The notes under the pieces: model-generated | What the model was told of the DNA's origin: nothing | Seen by the model: only the letters and a program-made list of their open reading frames with translations | The model's database searches: none | NCBI RefSeq assembly: GCF_039822265.1 | Contig: NZ_JBAJEX010000012.1 | Coordinates: 1 to 43,357, forward strand | Direction of reading: 5' to 3' | Source of the DNA: Thiobacter sp. AK1 | GTDB taxonomy: Bacteria > Pseudomonadota > Gammaproteobacteria > Burkholderiales > Thiobacteraceae | Length of the DNA stretch: 43,357 bases | Translations under genes and position numbers: made by a program | In this document: in pieces, positions 7,886 through 17,715 of the stretch | Numbering within the stretch: position 1 is the stretch's first letter | How the letters are laid out: the number at the start of each line of letters is the position of its first letter

Positions 7886-9034
7886 TCACCGCTGCCGCCG
7901 GTGGCTGCCTGCCACCATCGGGAATTCGTACAGCCGGCACGCCAGCGGGCCGTTGTAGAGCGGCGTCCGACGTGCGGGCTTGAGCCGCATCAGCCCCGGT
8001 AGCCGCGTATCTGCCGTGAAGATGAAGACGCGCCAGCCGGCGAAGCGTTGCTTGAGCACGCTGCCCAGCCGGGGATAGAACTCGGCCAGCGTGGCCAGAT
8101 CGCCGATGCGTTCGCCATAAGGTGGATTGGTCACCAACACGCCTTCAGCGGCGGGCGCTTCAAGTTCCAGGACGTCCTTTCGTTCGAGCGCCACCACTGG
8201 AGCAAGCCCCGCCTCGGCGAAGTTGCGCCGTGCGTGGCGAACGGCAGCGGCGTCGCTGTCCGAGCCCCAGAGGGGGAGCTGCTGTCTCGGCCGACATTCC
8301 GCCTCGGCTTCGCGGCGCAGCCTGGCCCAGGCTTGCGCATCGAAATTTTCGAGGCGCTCGAACGCGAAACCGCGACCGAGGCCAGGCGCGATGTGAAGCG
8401 CCATCAGGGCCGCCTCCATGAGGAAGGTGCCGCTGCCACACATGGGGTCGAGCAGAGGCACGCCGGGCTGCCAGCCGGTAAGGTGCAGAATGCCGGCCGC
8501 CAGGTTTTCCTTGAGGGGCGCCTCGCCCTTGGACTTGCGCCAGCCACGCTTGAAGAGGGCCTCCCCCGAGGTGTCCAGGTAGAGGGTCAGATGCGTGGCA
8601 TCGAGAAAGGCGGCAAGTCGCACCGCGGGTCGGGCGGTGTCCACGTTGGGTCGCCGACCCCGGGTGTCACGGAACCGATCGCACACCGCGTCCTTGATGC
8701 GTAGCGTGACGAAGTTGAGGCTTTTCAACGGACACCGGCGGGCCACCGTGGACACGGCAAAGGTCTGGTCCACGTCGAAGTAAGAGGGCCAGTCCACGGC
8801 ACGGGCGAGGCGATACACCTCTTCCTCGCTTTGATATGGGCCATGGGCGATGCGCCAGAGCACACGGCTGGCGAGCCGGCTCCAGAGATTCACGCGATAG
8901 CACAGGGGCCAGTCGCCCTGAAAGCCGACGCCGCTCTCCACGGGGCTCACCTGGGCGGCACCCAAGCGCGTGAGTTCCGCGGCCAGCGCGCTTTCCAACC
9001 CACGCGGGCAGGGCGCGAAGAAATGCTCGCTCAA
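7886..9034 (-). CDS. THUMP-domain class I SAM-dependent rRNA methyltransferase (RlmL-type)
   Basis: A 382-residue RNA methyltransferase of the RlmL/YcbY N-domain type, expected to make N2-methylguanosine in 23S rRNA. The THUMP region comes first (FFAPCPRGLESALAAEL through about residue 155), then the substrate-binding link FKRGWRKSKGEAPLKENLAAG. The Rossmann methyltransferase core follows with DPMCGSGTF (196-204) for SAM and the NPPY catalytic motif (303-306, TNPPYGER) for base amino groups. In E. coli this unit is fused to RlmK; here it stands alone. I chose the TTG at 9032-9034 because it gives the family's MSEHFFAPCPRG start and overlaps the hemJ stop. The longer upstream reading is hemJ in another frame. 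Confidence 0.88.
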   Translation of the reverse strand: MSEHFFAPCPRGLESALAAELTRLGAAQVSPVESGVGFQGDWPLCYRVNLWSRLASRVLWRIAHGPYQSEEEVYRLARAVDWPSYFDVDQTFAVSTVARRCPLKSLNFVTLRIKDAVCDRFRDTRGRRPNVDTARPAVRLAAFLDATHLTLYLDTSGEALFKRGWRKSKGEAPLKENLAAGILHLTGWQPGVPLLDPMCGSGTFLMEAALMALHIAPGLGRGFAFERLENFDAQAWARLRREAEAECRPRQQLPLWGSDSDAAAVRHARRNFAEAGLAPVVALERKDVLELEAPAAEGVLVTNPPYGERIGDLATLAEFYPRLGSVLKQRFAGWRVFIFTADTRLPGLMRLKPARRTPLYNGPLACRLYEFPMVAGSHRRQR

Positions 9035-9444
9035 AATGGTTTCACCACCACTAGGATCACCACCGCGATCAGGATCAGTACTGGAAATTCGTTGAACCAG
9101 CGAAACCAGACATGGCTGCGGGTGTTGCGATCGGCGCGGAAATCGGCGAGCAGCTTGCCACACCAGAGATGATAGGCGATCAGCACCGTGACCAGGGCCA
9201 GCTTGGCGTACAGCCAGCCACCGCCGATGCCATAACCCAGCCACAGCCACAGCCCCAGAAGCACCGTGATGACGCCGCCCGGCGTCATGATGCCGTAGTA
9301 GAGCTTGCGTTCCATGACCTTGAAGCGCTCGATGGAGGGGCGGTCTTCGCTCATGGCGTGATAGACGAACAGCCGCGGCAGGTAGAATAGCCCCGCGAAC
9401 CAGGTAACCATGAAGATGATGTGGAACGACTTGACCCAGAGCAT
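9031..9444 (-). CDS. hemJ: HemJ-type protoporphyrinogen IX oxidase (CopD family)
   Basis: A 137-residue, four-helix membrane protein of the HemJ family, which oxidises protoporphyrinogen IX to protoporphyrin IX in haem synthesis. The family signature is the first helix WVKSFHIIFMVTWFAGLFYLPRLFVYHA, with the conserved histidine near residue 8. It continues with ERKLYYGIMTPGGVITVLLG, a helix with WLYAKLALVTVLIAYHLWCGK, and RWFNEFPVLILIAVVILVV at the end. Length is usual for the family. It begins 44 bp from the divergent tlpA-like gene, and its stop overlaps the start of the methyltransferase gene, so the two are likely translated together although their functions are unrelated. Confidence 0.92.
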   Translation of the reverse strand: MLWVKSFHIIFMVTWFAGLFYLPRLFVYHAMSEDRPSIERFKVMERKLYYGIMTPGGVITVLLGLWLWLGYGIGGGWLYAKLALVTVLIAYHLWCGKLLADFRADRNTRSHVWFRWFNEFPVLILIAVVILVVVKPF

Positions 9445-9488
9445 GTCGGAGTTCCGAGCAAAAACCGGATCATAACCAAGAAGCGGCC

Positions 9489-10013
9489 ATGGATGCGAAA
9501 GCCTTTTTGCGGCGCCACAACGGCAAGTTGGTCCCCCTGCTGCTGCTGGGGCTCATCGCCTATCTCTGGTTCCGTCCGCCCGCCTGGGTGCAGGATCTGG
9601 ACGGCACGCCCGCCCCGGTGCGCTATACGACGCTAGATGGCCGCTCAGTAAGCCTGGAAGACCTACGCGGCAAAGTAGTGCTGGTGAATTTCTGGGCCAC
9701 CTGGTGTCCCTATTGTCGGCATGAAATGCCGGCGATGGAACGTTTTTACCGCGACTGGCGGGGGCGCGGTTTCGAGATCATCGCCTTCAGCCTGGACGAG
9801 GCGCCGGGCGCGGTGAGGGCTTTCATGCGGGAAAACGGCTATAGCTTCCCCGCCGCCATGGCCGATGTTGCCATCCAACAGGCCTTCGGTGGAGTCAGCC
9901 GTCTGCCCACCTCGTACATCCTCGACCGGCAGGGCCGATTGCGCCACAAGGTGCATGGCCAGGTGCACTACGCGAGATTGGAAGGGTTGGTGGCGCCCCT
10001 GCTCGCAGAGTGA
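9489..10013 (+). CDS. TlpA-like membrane-anchored thioredoxin (periplasmic disulfide reductase family)
   Basis: A 174-residue protein with one N-terminal membrane anchor (residues 13-29, LVPLLLLGLIAYLWFRP) and a periplasmic thioredoxin fold of the TlpA/ResA group. The redox site is WATWCPYCRHEMPAM, followed by the FEIIAFSLDEAPGAVRAFMREN segment. The cis-proline loop is RLPTSYILDRQGRLRHKVHG. Such proteins usually keep cytochrome c or copper-site cysteines reduced, but no cytochrome c biogenesis gene is next to it, so the partner is unknown. It is 6 bp upstream of the YqaA-like gene and probably in one transcript with it. A second TlpA-like gene lies at 19456, with a CAPC site instead of CPYC. 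Confidence 0.9.
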   Translation: MDAKAFLRRHNGKLVPLLLLGLIAYLWFRPPAWVQDLDGTPAPVRYTTLDGRSVSLEDLRGKVVLVNFWATWCPYCRHEMPAMERFYRDWRGRGFEIIAFSLDEAPGAVRAFMRENGYSFPAAMADVAIQQAFGGVSRLPTSYILDRQGRLRHKVHGQVHYARLEGLVAPLLAE

Positions 10014-10019
10014 GGCCAC

Positions 10020-10409
10020 ATGCTGGCATTGGCCGGCCTGTTTGCCGCTTCGTTCTTTTCCGCCACCCTGCTGCCGGGTCACTCGGAGGCGGCGCTGTTC
10101 GTCTATCTGCGTTTTCACCCCGAGGCTTGGGCGACGGCGCTCGCGGTGGCGACCCTGGGCAACACCTTGGGCGGCATGACCTCCTATGTCATCGGCCGCA
10201 TGCTTCCCGGCCGAATGGAGGGGCGCGCCCTCGCCCAGGTGCGACGCTTTGGCATCGCGGCCCTGCTTCTAGCCTGGCTGCCAGTGCTGGGCGATGCCCT
10301 GCCGCTGGCAGCGGGCTGGCTGCGGCTCAATCCTTGGCTTTCCGCCCTGTTCATGGCCGTGGGCAAGCTCGCGCGTTACCTATTCGTGGCCGCGCTCGCC
10401 GTAGCCTGA
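10020..10409 (+). CDS. YqaA family inner-membrane protein (DedA/VTT-like)
   Basis: A 129-residue membrane protein of the YqaA family, distantly related to DedA/VTT proteins. Visible signature elements are SFFSATLLPGHSEAALF after the first helix, ATLGNTLGGMTSYVIGRMLP in the middle, and AWLPVLGDALPLAAGWLRL followed by FMAVGKLARYLFVAAL. It is slightly shorter than typical YqaA proteins (about 140-190) but complete in motifs. The family's transport function is not settled; DedA relatives are linked to lipid and proton homeostasis. It follows the TlpA-like gene by 6 bp with a GAGG ribosome site, so is probably in the same operon. Confidence 0.85.
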   Translation: MLALAGLFAASFFSATLLPGHSEAALFVYLRFHPEAWATALAVATLGNTLGGMTSYVIGRMLPGRMEGRALAQVRRFGIAALLLAWLPVLGDALPLAAGWLRLNPWLSALFMAVGKLARYLFVAALAVA

Positions 10410-10470
10410 CCAGCATGCCGCAGGTCGCTTTGGGGCGGGGTGCTAAAATGCGCTTTTGCCGAACCTCGCC

Positions 10471-13400
10471 ATGACCACCCGCCTGCGGGAAATCCCCTAC
10501 AACTACACCTCCTTCTCCGACCGGGAGATCGTCATCCGCTTCCTGGGCGAGGAGATGTGGCAGGTGCTCGACGCCCTGCGCAGCGAGCGCCGCACCGGTC
10601 GCTCCGCGCGCATGCTGTTCGAGGTGCTGGGTGATCTCTGGGTGGTGTCGCGCAATCCTTATCTCCAGGACGATCTGCTCGCCGATTCCCGGCGCCGGGC
10701 GGCGCTCATCGGCGCCTTGCGGCATCGTCTTAACGAAATCGAGGCGCGCCGTCAGGGTAACCCCCAGGTGGCGCGCCTGCTCGCCGCCGCGGCGCGCGCG
10801 GTGGATGCCTTCGAGGCGGAGTTCGAGCACACCCGCTTGTTGCGGGCGCGCGTGCTGAAGACCCTGGCGGCGCACACTCGCCGGGACAACATCGCCTTTG
10901 ATGGCATGAGTCGCGTCTCCCACGTCACGGATGCCACCGACTGGCGCGTGGAATACCCCTTCGTGGTGATCAGCCCGGATAGCGAGGAAGAGATCGCGCC
11001 CCTGGTGCGGGCGCTGATCGAACTGGGACTCACCATCATCCCCCGCGGCGGTGGCACCGGCTATACGGGTGGTGCGGTGCCCCTTACCAAGCTGTCGGCG
11101 GTGATCAACACGGAAAAGCTCGACACCCTGGGGCCGGTGGAGCAGGCCCGCCTGCCGGGGGTGGACCATCCGGTACCGGTGATCCATTGCGGCGCGGGCG
11201 TGGTGACGCGGCGCGTGATGGAGGCGGCGGAGGCGGCAGGGTTGGTGTTCGCGGTGGACCCCACCTCGGCCGATGCGTCCTGCATTGGCGGCAACGTGGC
11301 CATGAACGCCGGCGGCAAGAAGGCCGTGCTGTGGGGTACCGCCATCGACAACCTGGTTTCCTGGCGCATGGTGGATCCACGTGGCCAGTGGCTCACCGTA
11401 GAACGCCTAGACCACAACCTGGGCAAGATCCACGAGGTGCAACGCGCCCGCTTCCGCATCCTGCGCTACGCCCATGATGGCCGCAGCGTGGAGAGTGAGG
11501 AAGTGCTGGAGATTCCGGGCCACGCCTTCCGCAAAAGTGGCCTGGGCAAGGACGTCACGGACAAATTTCTCGCCGGTCTGCCAGGCATCCAAAAGGAAGG
11601 CTGCGATGGCATCATCACCTCGGCCACTTTCATCCTGCACCGCATGCCGGCCTTCGGGCGCACCGTGTGTCTCGAATTCTTCGGCCAGGTGCACGAGGCG
11701 GTGCCGGCGATCGTCGAGATCAAGGCCTATCTCGACGCCCACGGCAAGGCGCGGCTAGCGGGGCTGGAACATCTCGATGCCCGCTACGTAAAGGCGGTGG
11801 GTTATGCCACCAAGGCCAACCGGCCGCAGCGGCCCAACATGGTTCTGCTCGCCGACATTGTCTCCGACGACGAGCAAGCGGTAGGCGAGGCGGCTTCCCA
11901 CATCGTCCGGCTCGCCAATGCACGGGGTGGCGAGGGCTTCATCGCGGTCACGCCTGAGGCGCGACGCACTTTCTGGCTCGACCGCGCGCGCACGGCGGCG
12001 ATCGCCGCCCACACCAACGCCTTCAAGATCAACGAAGACGTGGTGATTCCCCTGCCGCGGCTGGCTGATTACAGCGATGGCATCGAACGTATCAACATCG
12101 AGCTGTCCATCGGTAACAAACTCATCTTGCTTGACGAACTGGAGCACTTCTTCCGCGGCGAGCTACCCATGAGCCGCGACGAGGATGCCTTCGCCGATCC
12201 GGAACTCACCGAGCTGCGGCGCGCCCGGGCGCTGGAATTGCTGGCAGAAGTGCGGCGGCGCTGGGAGTGGCTGCTGGCCCAGCTGGATGCGCCGCTTGCC
12301 GCCTACGTGGAAGTCTTCGGGCCGGTGACGAGCCACGCCTCCACGGTCTTCCGCGCGCTGCAGGACCATAGCCTGCGCGTGTCGTGGAAGCGGGAAGTGC
12401 GCGCGCCCCTACATGATCTATTCACCGGCCGGGGCTATCGGCTGATCCTGGACCGTTGCGACGAAATCCATCGCCAGGTGCTCAGGCGCCGCGTGTTCGT
12501 CGCCTTGCACATGCACGCCGGTGACGGCAACGTCCACACCAACATTCCTGTCAATTCCGACGACTACGAAATGTTGGCCCTCGCCAACCAGGCGGTGGAG
12601 CGCATCATGAAGCTGGCCACAAACCTGGGTGGGGTCATTTCGGGTGAGCACGGCATCGGCATCACCAAGCTGCAATTCCTTGATCCCGCAAGCATCGAGG
12701 CCTTCGCGGCCTACAAGCGACGCGTCGATCCGGACGGGCATTTCAACCAGGGTAAGCTACTACCAGGCGCGGACCTGCGCAACGCCTACACCCCCAGCTT
12801 CAATCTGTTGGAGGTGGAGTCGCTCATCATGGAGCAGTCGGAAATCGGGCGCATCGCCGACTCCATCAAGGATTGCCTGCGCTGCGGCAAGTGTAAGCCG
12901 GTGTGCAATACCCACGTCCCGCGCGCCAACCTGCTTTACAGTCCGCGCAACAAGATTCTCGCCACTTCGCTATTGATCGAGGCCTTCCTGTACGAGGAGC
13001 AGACGCGTCGCGGCGTGTCGCTGCGTCATTTCGACGAGTTCAACGACGTGGGCGATCACTGCACCATTTGCCACAAGTGCGCCAATCCCTGCCCGGTCGA
13101 CATCGACTTCGGCGATGTGTCCATCGCCATGCGCAACTTCCTGCGCAATCAGGGACAGAAGCGCTTCAATGCCGGCACCTGGGCGTCGATGCTGTTTCTC
13201 AACGCCACCGATCCGGCCACCATCAAGCTTTTGCGCACATTCATGGTGGAATGGGGCTACCGGGCACAGCGCCTCGCAGCACGGCTGGCGCGCAGGCTTG
13301 CGCTGGTGAACGCTCGCACCACACCGCCCGTCACCGTGGGACGCCCACCCCTGAAGGCCCAGGTCATTCACTTCGTGAACAAGCCCATGCCAGGGGGGCT

Positions 13401-14277
13401 GCCAAAGAAAACGGCACGCGCCCTGCTCGGGCTGGAGGATCCCGCCATCGTGCCGGTGATTCGTGACCCGGCGCGCGCGCAGGAGGAGCAGGAGGCGGTA
13501 TTCTATTTTCCAGGCTGCGGCTCGGAACGGCTGTTTTCCCAGGTGGGCCTCGCCACCCAGGCCATGCTCTGGCACGTGGGTGCCATCACCGTACTGCCGC
13601 CGGGCTATCTGTGCTGCGGCTACCCCCAGACTTCCGCCGGTTTCGAGGATCGTGGCCAGGCCATCAGCACGCAGAACCAGGTGCTGTTCCACCGCGTGGC
13701 GAACACCCTCAACTATCTGGACATCCGCACGGTCGTCGTGTCCTGTGGCACCTGCATGGACCAGCTGCTCAAGTACCAGTTCGAAAAGATCTTCCCGGGC
13801 TGCCGGCTGCTGGACATCCACGAATACCTGATGGAGAAGGGCGTCAAGCTCGACGGTATCGCCGGTCGGCATTACCTCTACCACGATCCTTGCCACACGC
13901 CCATGAAGACCCATGCGCCCCTCAAGGTGGCGCAAAATCTCCTCGCCGCCGACGTGCGCCTGTCGGACCGCTGCTGTGGCGAGGCCGGCACGCTGGCGGT
14001 GACGCGTCCAGACATCGCCACCCAGGTCCGGTTCCGCAAGCAAGAGGAACTCATTCAGGGCCGCGATGCCATCCGGCGCGAGACGCCCGATGCGCCCATC
14101 AAGGTGCTTACCGCCTGCCCTTCCTGTCTCCAGGGCCTGGCCCGCTATGAGGACGACACGGAGCTCAGAGCCGACTACATCGTGGTGGAACTCGCCCGCC
14201 ATCTCCTGGGCGAGAACTGGCTGCAGGACTACATCGCCCGCGCCAATGCGGGAGGCATCGAACGGGTGCTGTTGTGA
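10471..14277 (+). CDS. DUF3683 / FAD-binding oxidase / 4Fe-4S / CCG-domain oxidoreductase
   Basis: A 1268-residue flavin and iron-sulfur protein combining the parts of D-lactate or glycolate dehydrogenases in one chain. The N-terminal ~130 residues are a DUF3683 region ([16 protein letters not shown]). An FAD_binding_4 domain follows, with [16 protein letters not shown] around 193-205, then the FAD-oxidase C-terminal domain with [16 protein letters not shown] and [13 protein letters not shown]. Two 4Fe-4S clusters are indicated by Cys802/805/808/812 and Cys864/867/870/874. Two CCG half-domains follow (PGCGSERL at 1016, CCGYP at 1048; DPCHTP at 1141, CCGEAG at 1168), typical of heterodisulfide reductase-like subunits. 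Start is the ATG at 10471; a TTG 15 bp upstream is also in frame. The substrate is probably a 2-hydroxy acid (inference). It ends overlapping the HIT gene. Confidence 0.88.
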   Translation: MTTRLREIPYNYTSFSDREIVIRFLGEEMWQVLDALRSERRTGRSARMLFEVLGDLWVVSRNPYLQDDLLADSRRRAALIGALRHRLNEIEARRQGNPQVARLLAAAARAVDAFEAEFEHTRLLRARVLKTLAAHTRRDNIAFDGMSRVSHVTDATDWRVEYPFVVISPDSEEEIAPLVRALIELGLTIIPRGGGTGYTGGAVPLTKLSAVINTEKLDTLGPVEQARLPGVDHPVPVIHCGAGVVTRRVMEAAEAAGLVFAVDPTSADASCIGGNVAMNAGGKKAVLWGTAIDNLVSWRMVDPRGQWLTVERLDHNLGKIHEVQRARFRILRYAHDGRSVESEEVLEIPGHAFRKSGLGKDVTDKFLAGLPGIQKEGCDGIITSATFILHRMPAFGRTVCLEFFGQVHEAVPAIVEIKAYLDAHGKARLAGLEHLDARYVKAVGYATKANRPQRPNMVLLADIVSDDEQAVGEAASHIVRLANARGGEGFIAVTPEARRTFWLDRARTAAIAAHTNAFKINEDVVIPLPRLADYSDGIERINIELSIGNKLILLDELEHFFRGELPMSRDEDAFADPELTELRRARALELLAEVRRRWEWLLAQLDAPLAAYVEVFGPVTSHASTVFRALQDHSLRVSWKREVRAPLHDLFTGRGYRLILDRCDEIHRQVLRRRVFVALHMHAGDGNVHTNIPVNSDDYEMLALANQAVERIMKLATNLGGVISGEHGIGITKLQFLDPASIEAFAAYKRRVDPDGHFNQGKLLPGADLRNAYTPSFNLLEVESLIMEQSEIGRIADSIKDCLRCGKCKPVCNTHVPRANLLYSPRNKILATSLLIEAFLYEEQTRRGVSLRHFDEFNDVGDHCTICHKCANPCPVDIDFGDVSIAMRNFLRNQGQKRFNAGTWASMLFLNATDPATIKLLRTFMVEWGYRAQRLAARLARRLALVNARTTPPVTVGRPPLKAQVIHFVNKPMPGGLPKKTARALLGLEDPAIVPVIRDPARAQEEQEAVFYFPGCGSERLFSQVGLATQAMLWHVGAITVLPPGYLCCGYPQTSAGFEDRGQAISTQNQVLFHRVANTLNYLDIRTVVVSCGTCMDQLLKYQFEKIFPGCRLLDIHEYLMEKGVKLDGIAGRHYLYHDPCHTPMKTHAPLKVAQNLLAADVRLSDRCCGEAGTLAVTRPDIATQVRFRKQEELIQGRDAIRRETPDAPIKVLTACPSCLQGLARYEDDTELRADYIVVELARHLLGENWLQDYIARANAGGIERVLL

Positions 14278-14684
14278 CTTGTCCCTTCTGCGCCGGTGCC
14301 GGGGGCGAGCTGGTCTGGCAGGATGCGTGGGCGCGTGTGGTGCTTGCGCAGGAGGCGGGCTATCCCGGCTTCTGCCGGGTGATCTGGCAGGCCCACGTGA
14401 AGGAGATGAGCGATCTCGCAGCCGATGAGCGGCGGCATCTCATGGACGTGGTGTTTGCGGTGGAAACGGTCTTGCGCAGGCTGATCAAGCCGGCCAAGAT
14501 CAACCTGGCCAGCCTCGGCAACCAGGTGCCCCATCTACACTGGCACGTGATTCCCCGCTTCCTCGACGATCCCCATTACCCGATGGCGGTGTGGGCGCCG
14601 CCGCTGCGACCGGCTCCGGTCCGTTTGCCGCCGGCGCCGAGAGCGCTGCGCCAGGCCCTTGAAGACATCCTGCAAAGTTCCTAG
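14274..14684 (+). CDS. HIT family (histidine triad) protein
   Basis: A 136-residue HIT-domain protein, a small nucleotide hydrolase or transferase acting on dinucleotide polyphosphates or nucleoside phosphoramidates. The active-site triad is [10 protein letters not shown] (His-x-His-x-His) and the N-terminal part has CPFC followed by the [20 protein letters not shown] strand pair. The paired cysteines near the start (TCPFC) may hold zinc, as in some family members. The start is GTG at 14274-14276, sharing GTGA with the stop of the large oxidoreductase, so translation is coupled. The link to a flavin and Fe-S protein is unexplained. The exact substrate cannot be told from sequence. Confidence 0.88.
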   Translation: MTCPFCAGAGGELVWQDAWARVVLAQEAGYPGFCRVIWQAHVKEMSDLAADERRHLMDVVFAVETVLRRLIKPAKINLASLGNQVPHLHWHVIPRFLDDPHYPMAVWAPPLRPAPVRLPPAPRALRQALEDILQSS

Positions 14685-14718
14685 GATAGCGTCATTGCCC
14701 TCGGGCAGAACCGATCCC

Positions 14719-16347
14719 ATGCTCCATGCAGGCAGCGCCGGCGCCATGCAGGCCACCCGACCTCACATCTCCGATGCCCCAACCTGTCGCCAGTGGTTAG
14801 AGGGACTGCCGCTCACCAACGTGCCAGCCGCCCACGCGGAAATGCTGGTGCAGATGGAATTGGTGAACCATTACGCGATGAGCGGGGTGGAGCGGCTGAA
14901 GGTGATGGAGATCCTGCGTGAACCCATTCTTTACTTACAGGCCGAGCAGGGCCGCAAATACGCCGGCAAACCCCTGCCCTTCGACAACACCGAGCTTTCC
15001 CTGTGGCGCAAGGTGCTTTCTCTCTGGCAGGGCCTGGCTAAAGGTTATCAGCTCTGTCTAGAAAGTCTGCAGGCGGGGGAACCGGAACTTCAGGCCTATC
15101 TCGGCTTCGTCTGCCAGCGTCTTGTCCACGCCCACGGCTGCCAGATCTTGGAGCACCACTATGCTTATCAGCCGGTGCCGGAACGGCTGTGGCGCGAGCT
15201 CAACCAGACCTACGCCCTCGCGGAAGAGGAAGGTGTGGCGCGTCAGGCGGTGAAAGATACACTCAATCCCTTGATGGATATTTCTTCCGTGGAGGCGGCC
15301 TATGTCGCGGTGCTGCTTACTGCCTTGGCCGATCCCTACCACCTCACGGCACGCCAGCTCGCCCAAGTGAGTCGCTGGCTGTCCAAGTGGGCGGCGCGTG
15401 TGGCCGTGGTGAAGGAACCGCCCGCGCCCCTGTATCCGGAACTCAAGCTCGCACCGGTGACGGTGGATCTCGCCCGCGCGCAAGGGCCTTCATTGCGCCA
15501 GGACGCGGGCCTGGCGGAAACCGGCCGCTATCTGGACACCAATCAGCTCGCTGTCACCCTGCTCAAACGCATTCGCCACCTGCGCAAGGGCGCTAGCCCC
15601 GCGGAGCTGGACGTGGGCGAAGACTGTGTGCAGCCGGCCTGCGAAGCCTTCCTAACCCAGCTCTACCAGCAGTGGTGCGAGCCTCTGCCCATCCGGACCT
15701 ACGAGCGGCGTGCCGGTCAGCTCAAGGCCCAGGTCACTTTCACGGTGCCGGCTATCCACTACTACTGCAACGGCGAGAAACCCCTGCGTCAGCCGGGCGA
15801 GGCACCCGAGCTGTCCTGGCAGGCCATGCAGGATTTGCAGGTGTTTGGCCACGTGTCTCACCACAGTGCGCGTCTTCAGGCTTCCCAGCGCGGCTATGCG
15901 CTGGAGACCTGGGCCATCGTCGATGAGTCTGCCCTGGGTTTCCGCCTCGCGGCGGAGGGTATGCACGCAGCGCGTATCCACCAGAACCAGCTGGTGGCGG
16001 TGCGCCCGCCCGACGCCCGCAGCTTCGTGCTGGGGGAGGTGCGCTGGCTGCGCTACCGTCCGGACGGCACCCTGCAGATGGGCGTGCGCACCTTTCCGGG
16101 AATCCCGGTGGCGGTGGGCGTGCGACCGCCGGTGCTCATCTCCACCTTGCCGTCCAAGTATCAGCCGGCCTTCCTGTTGCCGGAGATTCCCACGCTCAAG
16201 GTGCCGCCCACGCTGGTGCTGCCCAACGGCTGGTACAGCCCCAACCGCCCGCTGGAAGTGCTGTTCGAGGACAAGCTCACGGTAAAGCTCACCGGCCTCA
16301 TGAGCCACGGTTCGGACTTCGACCGCGTTACCTTCAGTGTGGCGTGA
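14719..16347 (+). CDS. Conserved protein of unknown function with a PilZ-like C-terminal motif
   Basis: A 542-residue protein that I cannot assign to a named family. The first ~330 residues look all-helical (for example LVQMELVNHYAMSGVERLKVMEILRE), with no transmembrane segment or signal peptide. The C-terminal third is rich in strands and contains DESALG (Asp402-x-Ser404-x-x-Gly407), matching the (D/N)xSxxG motif of c-di-GMP-binding PilZ domains. GEVRWLRYRPDGTLQMGVRTF follows and fits the later PilZ strands. The companion RxxxR motif is not obvious; only R-x5-R is seen about 20 residues upstream. PilZ function is therefore inference. The ATG at 14719 was chosen as the first plausible one after the HIT gene; the ATG at 14746 is an alternative. 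The last 14 bp overlap the convergent phoR gene. Confidence 0.6.
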   Translation: MLHAGSAGAMQATRPHISDAPTCRQWLEGLPLTNVPAAHAEMLVQMELVNHYAMSGVERLKVMEILREPILYLQAEQGRKYAGKPLPFDNTELSLWRKVLSLWQGLAKGYQLCLESLQAGEPELQAYLGFVCQRLVHAHGCQILEHHYAYQPVPERLWRELNQTYALAEEEGVARQAVKDTLNPLMDISSVEAAYVAVLLTALADPYHLTARQLAQVSRWLSKWAARVAVVKEPPAPLYPELKLAPVTVDLARAQGPSLRQDAGLAETGRYLDTNQLAVTLLKRIRHLRKGASPAELDVGEDCVQPACEAFLTQLYQQWCEPLPIRTYERRAGQLKAQVTFTVPAIHYYCNGEKPLRQPGEAPELSWQAMQDLQVFGHVSHHSARLQASQRGYALETWAIVDESALGFRLAAEGMHAARIHQNQLVAVRPPDARSFVLGEVRWLRYRPDGTLQMGVRTFPGIPVAVGVRPPVLISTLPSKYQPAFLLPEIPTLKVPPTLVLPNGWYSPNRPLEVLFEDKLTVKLTGLMSHGSDFDRVTFSVA

Positions 16348-17662
16348 CGGCCGCTGGCAGATTCTTGCGGGCGATCACGCGGCTGGCCGGGAAGCAGGCC
16401 GAGAAGGTACTGCCCTTGCCCACTTCGCTCTGGATTTCCAGGCGGCCCTGGTGGCGCGTGAGCACGTGCTTGACGATGGACAGTCCCAACCCGGTGCCCC
16501 CCGTCTCCCGTGAACGGCTGCGATCCACCCGGTAGAAACGTTCGGTCAGCCGCGGGATGTGTTGGGGTTCGATGCCGATGCCGGAATCTCGTACCGAAAA
16601 GCACACGCCTTCCGCCGCGGTTTCCCAACGCAGCACCACCTCGCCGCCCGTCGGCGTATAGCGCACGGCATTGCTGATCAGATTGCCAAAGGCGCTCTCC
16701 AGCTCGGATTCACTGCCCATGAGCCAGGCATCGGTCGTGACCTCGGCACGCACTTGGTGGCGGCCGCGGGAGAGGCTTTGGGCTTCCGCAAGCAGCCGCT
16801 TAATGAGGCCTGGGACGTCCACCGGCGCTTCCTGCAAGGGATTGGCGGCGCTCTCCAGGCGCGACAAGGTGAGCAAATCATCCACCAGCCGCTGCATGCG
16901 CCGCGTCTGGTCTAGCATGGTCTCCAGATAATGCCGGCGCTGTTCGGCGGACAGATCAGCGTGATCCAGCAGGGTTTCCAGAAAACCGCCGACCACGGTG
17001 AGGGGCGTGCGCAGCTCGTGGGAGACATTGGCCACGAAATCTCGGCGCACCGTTTCCAGCTGCTCGACGCGGCTGATGTCCCGGGCAATGAGGAGCTTCT
17101 GCTTGGCGCCGAAGGGCACCAGTTGGATGGACAGGGTGAGCTCGGGATTGCGTGTGGATTTGAGGATCAACGGCTCGCTGTAGTTGTGGGCGGCGAGATA
17201 CTCGTGGAACTGGGTCTGACGCAAGAGATAGGTGATGGGACGCCCGGCATCCGTCTCCAGGTTCAGTCCCAGTTGCCGGGCCGCCACGGGATTGAACCAC
17301 TCGATCTCGTCAAGCTCGTCTAAGATCACCACACCATCTGGCATTGCCTCGCCGGCCCGGCGGAAGCGGGCCAGGGCCTCCGAGAGCTGATGCCGGCTCT
17401 TGGACTGACGGCGCACGATCTGGTAGAGCTGGGCGAACAGATCGCCCCAGCTGCCGCCTGCCTGAGGGACGGTGGCGAGCTGGGGATCCTTCAGCCAGTG
17501 TGCCAGCTTATTGAGCTGGACCAGGTGGTAGATGAGCTGGCCGAAGCAGGCCGCCACCAGGAAGAAGGCCGCCGCCGTGCCCCCGACCAACGGCCAGAGC
17601 AGCAGCGCGGCCAGGGCGTAAAGCAAGGGTGCCCTTAAGGCACGCGACCAGAAGTCGGACAT
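16334..17662 (-). CDS. phoR: Phosphate regulon sensor histidine kinase PhoR
   Basis: The 442-residue membrane kinase that phosphorylates PhoB when phosphate is short. Two N-terminal hydrophobic helices (residues 11-48) are followed by a PhoR-type linker (HLVQLNKLAHWLKDP), a PAS domain (about 100-195, with GEAMPDGVVILDELDEIEWFN), and the dimerisation domain with phospho-accepting His215 in VSHELRTPLTVV. The ATPase domain follows with N box GNLISNAVRYTP, G1 DSGIGIEP, F box RLTERFYRVD and G2 GGTGLGLSIVKHV. Length is as in E. coli PhoR. It follows phoB by 53 bp on the same strand. No ribosome site is obvious before the ATG. The 3' end overlaps the convergent unknown gene by 14 bp. Confidence 0.95.
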   Translation of the reverse strand: MSDFWSRALRAPLLYALAALLLWPLVGGTAAAFFLVAACFGQLIYHLVQLNKLAHWLKDPQLATVPQAGGSWGDLFAQLYQIVRRQSKSRHQLSEALARFRRAGEAMPDGVVILDELDEIEWFNPVAARQLGLNLETDAGRPITYLLRQTQFHEYLAAHNYSEPLILKSTRNPELTLSIQLVPFGAKQKLLIARDISRVEQLETVRRDFVANVSHELRTPLTVVGGFLETLLDHADLSAEQRRHYLETMLDQTRRMQRLVDDLLTLSRLESAANPLQEAPVDVPGLIKRLLAEAQSLSRGRHQVRAEVTTDAWLMGSESELESAFGNLISNAVRYTPTGGEVVLRWETAAEGVCFSVRDSGIGIEPQHIPRLTERFYRVDRSRSRETGGTGLGLSIVKHVLTRHQGRLEIQSEVGKGSTFSACFPASRVIARKNLPAAVTPH

Positions 17663-17715
17663 GGGTGGGTGCGCATAGGTGGCCGTCTGGCCATTATCGC
17701 ACGCGGGCGCGGGCT

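Noticed and set aside
12970..14202. 410-codon frame antisense to the large oxidoreductase
   Set aside because: Shadow of a gene with strong cysteine and FAD motifs on the plus strand.
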